NCBI RefSeq assembly: GCF_019399895.1 | Contig: NC_091887.1 | Span: forward strand, 2,418,001 to 2,482,000 | Source of the DNA: Cardiocondyla obscurior | Taxonomy: Eukaryota; Arthropoda; Insecta; Hymenoptera; Formicidae | Direction: 5' to 3' | DNA length: 64,000 bases | Shown here: piece after piece, positions 45,801 to 57,030 of the stretch | Position numbering within the stretch: position 1 is the first letter of the stretch | Layout of the letters: each line of letters opens with the position of its first letter | Program-made: the position numbers and the translations under genes | Notes under the pieces: model-generated | What the model was told of the DNA's origin: nothing | The model's database searches: none | Seen by the model: only the letters and a program-made list of their open reading frames with translations

Positions 45801-48800
45801 ATGGAGGATGAAATCGCTAGTTCTCGCCGAACATTTGGCGCTCTCTTCAAGGCCCGCTCGAACGCCCCGCAAAGCTCCGTTTCGCTTTGTGCCATTATTT
45901 TCTGACTCGAAGTAAAACCCGGGAGGTCGATCGCCGCGCATCAGACATGTCCGCAATTCGAGCGAAAAAGGTAGGGAGAACCGAATAGTTTCTCCTTGCG
46001 ATTTTTAGATGTCACATGGACAATACTGCCTTTATCACGTTGCTATCATATCAGCAACATTCTGCATAGAAAGAACACATGGTTTTCTAAATTTTGAAGA
46101 GAAAGTACGAGCGAAATAATTTAAAGGAGGTTGTTGCGAAAGTTTGATACTTATCACATATAAGAGAAGTGTTAGATATGGAGCTTAAGATATGGGGCAC
46201 AAGAACCAAGTTCTAAGATCCGAGAGAAAAAAAAAAAAAGTAAGAATTAAAAGCATTATTATAATATTGAGCTATTCAAAGATTTAGAAGAGTTCAAGAT
46301 CATCAAAATCCAAGAACTTTTTTCTATTTTTTTATTATTAAAAATATATAAATTATAAGAGGTTATGATAGTGATGTCGATATATTCCAAGATTAAAATA
46401 TCGTAAATTTTAAAAAATTAAACATTTTTTTACAAGAATATTATAAGAGCTTATGAAAGATTCAGAGAACTTTCGCAGCAACCTGAAAGCATGCATTCCA
46501 GAGAAATACGCATTTTTTATATACGATATAATTCAAGATGAAGTTAATCAGATTAAATTTTAAAGTGCGTTTAAAAGATATGACGTATTCTTTAAAAGTG
46601 CATTAATAGCTAAACATTTTAAATTTATGTTTAATTTATTGATAAAAATTATACTACTCTGCAGATATTAAGAAAAAGAAAGATGCAAAGATATTTTTTA
46701 ATTTTTTGTTTATATGAATTTTTCTTGCATTGATTAATCAAATTTGTTTATTTCTATTTTTTTTAAATACTTTTGCGTTCGCGTACGTATTGTCTCAATT
46801 TAGTTTTCAACGAGGAAAAATATAAAGTATGGATTAAGAGACCGCTACGATGACTAACGATCGATTAACCGTAATTACCGGCTGTTTGTTTTGAATCGTA
46901 ACACATTACATTGTTCTTGAGAAATGAGGAAACAAAGAAATTCAGTTTTATATAGAGATTTAACGGGTTATTATATAAATCATTATCGCTACAACTTAGA
47001 TACTAAGTGATGCGACTGCAGCTTTGTGTGTGCGCGTGCACGCACAAAAGAATATGTGTATCGCGATGAGTGCCGGCGTGTTAAACACACTCATGATTAT
47101 ATATATATATAAATATGATATACATAATTATAATTATATATTATTGATAATAATAACAATAATTATAATAGTGCTTTATACTAGGCTTGAAAAATTTGAG
47201 AAAACATTTTGTACTCATTGTAATATTACTGCGCTAACCAAAATGAGATAACACTCACACGAAATGTAGTCTAACGAAATATGATAATGTGACGCTTCTG
47301 TGATGACTTTAATTATTTGTCAAAATGTGTAACAATTAAGTGTGGGCGAAAGAGAGAGTGACAGAGAAAAGAATGAATGAAGAAACGGGCGACAAATATA
47401 GGAAGAAAAGAATGGAAGACATTTTGTTTCTTCAAGTTAGCACGGTTGTCGTGACCAGGGAAAGTTCGTTTATATCGAGGATTTGATACACATATGGCAT
47501 AATGTCTAGTTGAGATCTAAGTAATTCTAACCCACGAAGTAGCGTCTATTACAATCGCTGGTTTATATGCTTGCAAAAAATTAATGAAACGAATAAAAAA
47601 AAAAAAAAAAGATAAAAAAATAATAACGTTATAATATTTTCTGATGATATTCGAAGTGAATTTTAAAGGTTAAGCGAAATAATATTCAGAATGAGATTAA
47701 TAGAAATAATGTTACTAAATTCTGCTTGTAAAAAAGAAAATGGGTTTAATAAGAGTTAACCCTTTTAAAAAACAAAAAAAAAAGTGCAAGCTTTAGAGTC
47801 CTAGAAGTTGACGCAGTAAATTACGCGAAAAGATTTTTCGAAGTATCTAAAGCACTCTTTAAAGATGAAAATAAAATAAGGAATTTGAAGAACTTGAGCC
47901 TTGGTCACAGTGCCGCTGCAGTTCCAAGGTCTATAACACGACATGTCACAACATAATCATGATAGTTATCAGCTTGTATCTCATAATCCAGATCAGCAAT
48001 TCCCAAGTTTAAGCCATTTTTATAAGATCTCTTTAAAGTTTCAAGCTATTGCGATATCTTTAGAATCTAGGAGTCGAAGGTCCTTGGGTCCAAGATTCTG
48101 AAAGAAATAATCGATTGCCGTGTTCCGTAATACATAATTAAATTAATGTGCTACGTATATTTTTTTTTTGTTTTAAATAGATATGTTACATATATATTTT
48201 GCACTATCATTAGTGGTTATGTTTTACATATTAGTAGCGGATTTTAGCTTTTCCTGATCTCTTATTATATTCTTGGGAATATCTGGTTGTTATCGGCGCG
48301 CATTTAGCCCTTTTTTGCAATGTCTCCTGAAAATTTATGAATATTTGCGTAACTTTGTAACAATTTCAATTTCTAAAATGCTAATTTATTTTCTGCTTTA
48401 ATAAGCGTTCTATTATTTGTGAGAATTAAGTTGCTCAGTTCTTCTTTTTCCGTATATTTTATTGTAATGCGCACTGCTTCGCGATCTATGTATAGTCTGC
48501 GACTAATTCTACGTGTTGTTCGACGTAAATAAAAATCGATTAAGCTTCGATATTCGCTTTTTATCAAGCACATGATTATAGTTACACTTAAATATAATTG
48601 AGTCGGTTAATGACTCGTGAGTGGGCTAAACGCGCGTTTTTTTCCAACACGTAAGGAAGCCTCACAGAACGCCTAATTGCACAAATACTAATTAAGCGTG
48701 GATGTGACGAGTGGAAGGGAGATAGAGAGAAAAGACAGTGAAAGGGTGAGCGACACAAAATTTCCAGCGTACTTTCAGGAGAGTTCGAAGAGAAATTTTG

Positions 48801-50000
48801 TCTTATCGTGCTGCGATGAATGGTGGGTAACGTCTATTTTTGCATCTCGTTGTTGTGATTCTTTGGAAATTGTACATCCTTGTGTAACGATTATAGGCGC
48901 TACGCGATGTCCCTTCCGACGTGTGTTACAATACATGCTGCGTGACTTATATAAAAAGAAAAAAGCGTGGTGATAACGCCAGAAAATTCGTTCTCGATCG
49001 AATTTCTTGCGTTAAAAGAACCTCTGTATTTTTACTTTTTATTTTTGTTTAAGCACTCTGTATGAATATATGTTAACTAACGAATGTGGGCCAACAGTCG
49101 TTATCCCGAAAATGCAACGTGCTTCAAACGTTCCTTTAAAAAACAATGAATTGGGAAAAAAAACCATATTCCAGTCATGACTTATCTTGACTGCAAGCGG
49201 TTTTATTTTCCGCGTAAAAATAATTTTAGTTAAACGTGACTTTATCCATCGCTTCCGATTATTTTCAGAGCACGATGAATTACGATAAAGATATATATTT
49301 CTGTAAATCATATCATAGAAAGAAATCGATTGTTTTTTTAATGAACTTTTGGTCCACACACTCGATGTGTCGCGTGTGTTTTCGTGGGCTTTAATATCGT
49401 CTCGTGATGAACAAATCAAGATATATAAATATATATACAATATATATATATATATATATATTGATACATATATAAATGCAGCGTGGGGTAAGATTCTCGT
49501 GCTGCAATATATTAATCGCGTTTTGCATCAACTGCCTTCGATATATAATCTTTTCGGTTTTTGTTCAAGATAGTATGTGTGTGTCATCGAGAACCTGATT
49601 GTGTGTGAAGTAAAAGGCCATACCTACTCGCACCAGGAACGTCTTTGTTATTTTGTCACTGTCTTCGAACATATATTTTCCATCCCGTAAGTTTCTGAAA
49701 AAGATATCTCCTTATCAAGATCAATTTAATTATAATAGAATGCGTGTTACTATTTAACAATTAATTTTAACAACCGACGAGCCTATTCGATGTTTTCTAG
49801 TATGAACTTTTTACGTTTGCGATGTACGAGAAAATTATAAAATCCATACGAACTACGTGGCAATCTGTTTAAAAAAAGAAAAATTTTTTTTTTCGTTATT
49901 TAATTAGAAAATGCAATAAGTTTTTAAATTAAGTTTTTGGGGGTTTTTCTTTTCTTTTTAATTAAGTTTTGAATTTTTTTTTCTTTCCAGTAAAAATTGA
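45801..50000. other. Stathmin 3' UTR and AT-rich intergenic DNA
   Basis: The first part is probably stathmin 3' UTR. A clear AATAAA followed by an A16 run occurs at 47592, and simple AT repeats occur at 47098-47112 and 49420-49462. Open frames (for example 48373-48573 minus, 48698-48973 plus, 49039-49440 minus) have no known domains and low-complexity composition. No RNA gene was recognised. Confidence 0.55.
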
Positions 50001-50019
50001 CCAAGTTAAAAACGTTGGC

Positions 50020-50268
50020 GGAATGTCGGCCCTGGCACGTGGCACCGCGCGCGCGCCCGCACGCACACGATTGGCGACGTGACGTCAGTCGGTGGCATGG
50101 CCGCGAGCCAAAGGCCGAGTGAGCCGACGGGCCGAGCCACCGCGGCGGCGTGATCACGGTGCGGGGCTCAGCAGTCGAGAGCAAGCAAATATGGCTGCCG
50201 CACGGCCGGATAATAATGCGTAGCGGACGCGCCGCCGTCGGGAGCGATCGCGTGCGAGTGCGTGTACG
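50020..50268 (+). promoter_or_regulatory. CpG-rich promoter with full CRE and YY1-type motif
   Basis: The composition switches abruptly from AT-rich to CpG-rich at about 50010. A perfect palindromic CRE, TGACGTCA, lies at 50080-50087, preceded by ATTGG (inverted CCAAT) at 50069 and an NRF-1-like GCGCGCGCCCGCACGC run. AAATATGGCTGCC at about 50188 fits the YY1/Pho consensus. Together they mark a housekeeping-type promoter directed toward the exon that follows. Confidence 0.6.
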
Positions 50269-50347
50269 ATGTTGCTGAAGGACCGGACTACGACGGCGAG
50301 GAAGTACCGTAGGCATCATGGGAAAAGCGGTGCCAAGTCCGCGGCCG
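50269..50347 (+). CDS. Possible first coding exon of an unrecognised gene
   Basis: ATG at 50269 opens 26 codons and ends at a strong donor GTAAGTGC (50348), phase 1. The peptide starts MLLKDRTTTARKYRRHHGKS and is strongly basic. It sits about 180 bp downstream of the CRE, in the right place for a 5' exon. No following exon was identified in the window, so the gene would have a long first intron and leave the window. I do not recognise the sequence. It may instead be untranslated leader. Confidence 0.4.
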
Positions 50348-53300
50348 GTAAGTGCAATCTCCCGATCATTACGCAGAAAAAAACATCGCGAAGATCGGCC
50401 CGATGCGATCCTTCGGTCGCTCTACCAAGCCCGCGTTCGCCTGTGTGCGCCGTACGTACGTGTGTGTGCGCGCCGACGTGTGCGTCGTTCTTCGTTTCTT
50501 TCTCTCCTTCGACGTCCCGTTCTCTCCCCCTTCCCTCCCGCCCCCCTTCTTGTGCATCGTTAACCCCCTTCGCTCCACCCCGCGCGCGCTCGCGACCGGT
50601 CATCCCCTCGCTCAACCCGCGGACCCTCCGCGATATCGACCACGTATATAAACACCAGCTGGAGCGATGCACAACAGCGTTCGCGTGATAAATCAGGGAT
50701 CTATCTCGGACGCAAGCGCAGGATTCAAAATCCACGAGGAGCCGCGGACGCCTATGTTTTTTTCTCTCTCTCTTCCCCCCTCCCCTCGTCTTCCTGTAAT
50801 CGCTTGAGCGCGCTTCGGAATCGTATCATTGAAAAGAGGAGGCACGAATGTCGGCGAGACGTCGCATTATGTTCCGTTACATCGAGGGAACGTCGAATCA
50901 GAACCGGAATGCCGTAAGATCGGTCACTCTTGCGGCGGGGTACAGCGTAGGGCAGATATGACGTTTTCCGCGGACGACAGCGGCTGCTAGAGTACGTAAC
51001 CCTTACGCGTCGGAGGCAGGAAAAAAAAATTCCCTCGTTCTCTCGAGGGAAGGAAAATCGGTCATCGGCAATCCGGCCGGCGCGGTACGTAAACGCGACA
51101 CATGTGAAACTCGACGTACGCGGCTCCTGAAGTTACGTTCTCTGGCTGTCGTCGGCGCAGCGAACGCCATATATGCCTTCCAGCGGTACGTAAGTACGTA
51201 CGTATACATATGCGTGCATCACGCGGCGAAATGGCAGCGGGAGAACGAATCCCGATCGCTTCTTCTTCCCCCGAAGCTCGCTCGCTTCCACCGATCGGCG
51301 AGCGTCGCGGGCGACGGTCCTCTCGTTCGGTCTCGGGGTCGAACTCGCGGATATCACCTCTCTCGGTTTGTTTATGCGGCGCGATTAAAGAAGACCGCGC
51401 GACGAGAAGAGATGACGCGAAAGGTCGGCGCCGCCGGATTTATCTTTGAGGATTTACGAACGAATACGCGGCGGACTTCGTCGCCGCGGCGCGCGGATCG
51501 GAAGCAGAAAAAACATTTTCTATATAAATCGTAGAACGCATTCGTTCTTCCTCGCCGGATCTTGAAACGCAATTTTAATCGAGGCAAAAGTGGTAATTAA
51601 ATCGATTTATTCACCCGTCGGTCGTCGTCGCGGAGTCGTCTTGTTTTTTTTTAATAATTATATTCAGCACGAGCACCGAAACTGAATGAGAAAAAAAGTA
51701 TTTAAGTCTCTCGACGTAAAAGATATATACATATATATATATCTATATATATTGCATATATATATATATACACAATATTTCTTATACTTTTATATTGCGG
51801 TTTCTCGAACGTAAATCCTCATGAATAACAGCGTAACGATTGAGATCTCGATAACGTCGATGCTAACGAACATCTTTAGATCCCTGCCCAGGCTACATAG
51901 CTTCAAGAATATTATCGCGCGAAAGGTGATCGAAAGCGGGAAAAAAAAAGCCCCCTCTAAAAAAACAAACGAAAAAAGGTGCGAAGGCGCGATGCGTATC
52001 GCGCGAATTTTTCTCGCGTCTAACGGTGCAGGCCGTTGCCGACGGCGAAATGCAGCTCGTTAATGTAAGAACGTTAAAAATACCACCGGGGGCGGTATTT
52101 CGGTGAAGCTCGGGGCTTGCGAGCATCATCCGCGAATGCGTCACGATGAAAATGCATTCCTAACGCGCCGCGGCGATAAGAATAGAGCGGCGAGGGTGAG
52201 AGGCGAAGGGGCAAGGACAATTTTCGTAATGTGATAACGAACCGTGAGGGAATACGAGGAATCACGTGCGTGTGTAATTAAATCGCGCACCGCAGACTGT
52301 CATAGCAGAGCTCGCTTACATCATCCCGCATATAAAAAAAAATATATATATATTTATATATTTTTTTTTCCCTTTTCTTTTCTTTCTTTTTCTTCCCCCC
52401 CGTGCGTTTCGTCAGTTATTTGCCGAGATATTCGCGGATGATCGATTTGTTGACGATTCGGGAGGAATTGGAACGTTTCGGAGTCAAGACGCTCTCGATA
52501 TCGATTGCTCCGTATCTTACGTACGTTCGAAGAAACGTAAGCGCGTGGAGAGAAATATAAAAGTTCCATAAAAACGCACGTTGGTACGAGCGACGATGAA
52601 ACCGCGAGGCGAGGCGAGTATTTCAAAATTGGCACGATCGACGTATCGGTTTTATTATTTTTTTTTTATATATATTTTTTTTTGTCTTTTTTTTGCACGC
52701 AGTTCGCAAGCTGGCGTCATTATGAGAAAACAGATGCAGGAGCTAACACGTTTCTCGGCTCTATTATTTGCATTAATTACACTCTCTGCGCTTAGAACGA
52801 GATATCGATCGAAAAATTCGTGGTTTCGTCGACCTAAACGCACGCTTAAGGAAAAAAAAAGAAAAAAAAAAAAAGAAATAATAAAAATCGTACGTGCGCA
52901 GCGATAGACTCGACTGCTTAAAACCGACTTATTGCGCCTTTGTAAACCGAGGCTGATAGCAATATTTGTTTCGGATAATCCGTAATTCACGGTGTCGGGA
53001 TCTTTTAAACATTTTTATTTTACGTCACGTACGCAACGCACGCACGCATACACACGTAAGCCACGCACTCGTTAAAGTCAGAATCCGATCTTCAGGCAGG
53101 CATAGAAATAATAAAATCTCTCGCGATTTCGCCCGTTTCAAACTAGTTTCAACTAGTTGGATCTCGAAATAATGAATTACAACCGACAACTGCTAATATC
53201 AGTTATATTTCATTAATTAAAAACTCTTAAGTACACAAGTATTAGACTAGATACATGTTACAGTTAAAATTCTATTTCGCCGTCGTCGTGCAGCGCGAAT

Positions 53301-54976
53301 AATTTCCCTAACTTGTTTCAGCATTAGCTTTGTTTAACTAAAATCATGAATATGTTAAACGCGATTGTATATCGTTAGTTTTAACTAATTTACAAGTAGA
53401 CAGCTAGACCAAACAAGACTAATGAATCGTTTTCTTTTCCTTCTTCTATTTTTTTTAAATATTTTTTTAATTTTTTTTCTTAAATTAGAACTGTGTAATA
53501 AAATTTAGTAAAAGCTGGCAAACTTCGGATCCTGACTATAACAAACATATTTCACATTCAAACGAATATACTTTATCTACATATATTTCTGAATTTAAAC
53601 AATTCCGTTCGCGTTATTAAAAATTATAAATCGTCGATTAGAAAAGGAAAAAAAAAGAGAGAGAGAGAGAGAAAAAATTTACTCTGACGTAAGCGTTAAT
53701 GTAAACAAGATCTCGCGTTGTTAAGTATTTATGTTGACCCATCCGCGATACTTTCGGCGCCAACGACGATCGGTGGTGATTGTCTAATACTCGAAGTGCT
53801 CGTAAGCGCGATGTATCTAATAAATTTGCACGCTTATTATCGGTAATAGATACTCGAGCGTCGGGCCAATGATTTTAAGTGTTTGAATTAAGCACCGTGC
53901 GTTATCTCGGAACGATGTGCTCGACGTTGTTACCAGCGCCGTAAACGCGAATAAGTATCGCTTAAAACGAGGGATCGTAAATCATCGGACGGCGCTGGCC
54001 TGTCTGGGCAAAAGGCATTGAAAAAAAAAAAAATGTTGAAAACCCGCGGCGACGCGCCGCAGCGACCGATTTCAAAATGGATTTCTCTAGCTTCCGCGTT
54101 TTCTTGAAATTTTCCTATACAAGTTTCTGCTCGCCGAGCGTAACTATCCACGTCTATCTCTATTCCGTTATAATCTACTTACGTTCAGAATCATTCCCCG
54201 CGCCTTTCATTCCGCGACGCGGGGCATTGGATGTTACGTCCGGTTAGGTAATTGCGACGAAACTCGGTTAATAGATTAAAAGTAAAGAGATCGATCGGTA
54301 TCGGATCGACTTTTGCTCATTTTCGTTCGGGCGCAATAATTTATATGCATGTATACGCGTCGGGAAAGACCGAAAGGGCGAGTTACTTCGATACCGTCGG
54401 GCCCTTCCCCGCGAAGTCGCGGGTGTACGAAGGTACGCTTTCAAGTCTGTGCAGAAAACAATGCTAGGGGCCAAACGGCGAGACGGAAAACTTTCGCGTC
54501 CCCTTCGCGGAACTTGTTAGATTTCACGCCCACGGGGAAGCTAATCGAATAGCGAGAGGCACTTTTTGCAAATCGGACAAACGGCGCGATGCCTGGCACG
54601 TTAAGTACTCCCAAGGCCTTTGCAATGTAGACTCAATCACCGCCAATCTGCAGGGTCTTAGCAATTTGCTTCCTCGAACGATCTCTCCCCGAGCGGCATC
54701 TGCGTGCCGCCCGAGTATCGCAGAAGCCCAATAAAGACCGGGAGGGCTTTGGGGACCAGTAACTCGCGAACGCTTTCACTTGCGTCATTGATACTCTCGA
54801 AAGAATCTCAAGCATCAATGAAGATCTCCACCGAAAATATCTGTGTACAAATGTACGTTTGGAATTATTATTGAATTTGTGTCACATCAATATTTGTGGA
54901 CGGCTTCTACTTATTCGGTACTCTGTAAAGTATACAAAATATAGATAAATATAAATATCGGAATTGATACGGCTCT

Positions 54977-55015
<39 letters not shown>

Positions 55016-55490
55016 CTGAGATAACAGCCCGTAATAATGTCATATGCAGCCATATCGTGCGAAATAAAAAAATATAATCGTCGGTTAAAAATAAGAAGTC
55101 TTTTTAATAATCATTTGCTATTATCAATAAAAAAAACATCGAATGTTGGTGTTTTTTTTTTCTTTTTTTTTAATATCAGTATTCTTACTTTATTCCAACT
55201 GTTACTCTTGGAATCTCGGATTCTCCGTTGCGATTCTTGTTTCCGAGAAACAATCTCAAGTGGGGATCGACAGGTATTTTAATTCCCGTACGCACAATGT
55301 AAATACAGCGTTTTAATTCTTCTTCCGTTTCTTTTTTATTTTTTGAAATCGCCAGCAGAATAGTGCAGCTTAGATACGACTTGTTCTTTTATAGAGGCGT
55401 ACTCCTTGCCGAGGATTCGTTCGAGTCGAATGTTTATGGTGGATCTGAGGTCGTGCTCGGTTGGCTTCCAGCTCTCTCGGTATTGAACTC
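50348..55490. other. Probable long intron or intergenic DNA, no further exon recognised
   Basis: The 50.35-52.3 kb part is CpG-rich and the rest is mixed. It contains TA-rich simple repeats at 51723-51775, a GA repeat at 53657-53675, and many homopolymer tracts. Numerous open frames on both strands are expected from GC-rich sequence, and none carries a domain I can name. Confidence 0.5.
50953..51005. repeat. Dispersed repeat, copy 3 (partial)
   Basis: AGATATGACGTTTTCCGC followed by GACGACAGCGGCTGCTAGAGTACGTAACCCTT matches the start of the repeat at 26212-26262 at most positions. Similarity fades after the CGTCG at 51008. Confidence 0.6.
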
Positions 55491-55499
55491 GTCAGATGA

Positions 55500-57030
55500 G
55501 CTCGACGTATTATTTATTATATCACGTAACAGATACGCGGGCATCGGTCAGAGCCTGCGCATTCCGAAAGAACAGCCTCGCAGCGGGGCTTCAGCACACT
55601 GCAAATAGAAGTGGACAAATTATATTTGGCTAAATCGACTCTTCGATTCTCCGCCGAGTGTGGCCACGGCAAATAAAACGTTTCATTCAACGTAGCCGAC
55701 TCCGTCTCCGGAGTCTTATCTTCTGCGTATGGAACACGTGTGATTACGTTCTGTGGTTCTTTATAGATAATTGTTCTCGGAATAGGCTCTTCCACCTCAT
55801 CCTGGCGCCCAGATTAAGCCTCTTCGTCATTAGATAAAACTTGAATCGACACCAACAGTGCTCGTTAGTTATATCAGTGCGTTCCGCAAGCCTTGTGCAA
55901 TCGGTCTAGCTTTATTAACGGGACTGTATCATCCAGGTCAGTCCTTCATGGAGTTCTCCGCCACCTAATTCGTAGAGCATGCTAATTAAGCTTCTTATTT
56001 GTGTGATCGGCATTAGCCTTATTAGGATACAACATGAATTATTACCTCTTCATCAATAAATGCATTATTTAACCAGGTCTAGGTCTGCGTACGCTACGTA
56101 ACCAACAGCGTGTCCAAACAATTCAACAAACTTGATATCATTCGATTCTATCAGCTCGACTTTGTTCTTTGAAATGCAAGTTGATTAGTCCAGGAAGTTT
56201 CTTTCGATCATTTCTCTTTTCACGATTTTAATGAGAAATCTTGAACATTGTCTTCTTCATCGGATGCTTAAATATTTTTTAAATCGAGCTAACGATCAGC
56301 CAAGAAAGAAAAAAAATTAGAGAATGTCGCATTTAGATTTAATGTTGTTCGTCACCTGAAAAATAACGTGTAGATTAATACAAGTAACAATGCATTTAAT
56401 TCTTTTCGTTATTGACACACATGTATCGATTTCATTCCTTTAGTCTAGTTTTATAATTTATATCTGCTTATTTAACGCACCTGCTAGCGTAGAAAGGTCG
56501 TTCTATATTTAAAAAAAAAAAATATTTCCTCTCCTCACCACCTCATAAAAAACCAAATGCAATATAGCTCACGATTCAAACATCCATAGCAGTATAAGCT
56601 TTCGTTAATTTCAAAGCGCAATTCATTAATGGCCAAAGTACATGTGTCTCAACTTCATGTTCACAACTTGTTCCAGCTCCAGCGTGTGAAGTCTCAGTGA
56701 CAGCGTTGTTTCTCTTCAGCCGGTGACTGCAAGTGAAAGGAGATTTTATAATTCGTTGTTAATTATGTATAGCATAAGAGGAAATGCATTATTGTTATTT
56801 ATTATTTACATGTGTGCTCAATGGACCTTCTTCTTCTTCCTCTTCACGGGAAAAAAAAAAAGAAATCTTTTTCGAATCCCCTGGGCTTTCATTGTCCTTC
56901 TCTCTGCCCGTGGTGTGACTATTTTTTTTTTTTTTCTTTTTTTGGTGTATTCTCAAGTGCTTCATCATGTTGGTTGTGTTACCAGAGGACTCGATGTACT
57001 TGATACACAAATTACATTGCACTATACACT
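55500..57030 (-). pseudogene. Decayed hAT-superfamily transposase (BED finger to C-terminal dimerisation motif)
   Basis: Read on the minus strand, the segment below 57022 gives QCNLCIKYIESSGNTTNMMK then HLRIH, a BED-type zinc finger (C-x2-C...H-x4-H) typical of hAT/ZBED transposases. At about 56150, KVELIESNDIKFVELFGHAV fits the transposase core region (FGHxLNLVV-like) before stops intervene. At about 55540-55600, ARLFFRNAQALTDARVSV fits the conserved C-terminal dimerisation motif (SERxFSxAGxxxTxxR), in a frame different from the long open frame at 55517-55795. Order and spacing are right for a hAT element, while frameshifts and stops show it is dead. Terminal repeats were not securely found. 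Confidence 0.65.
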
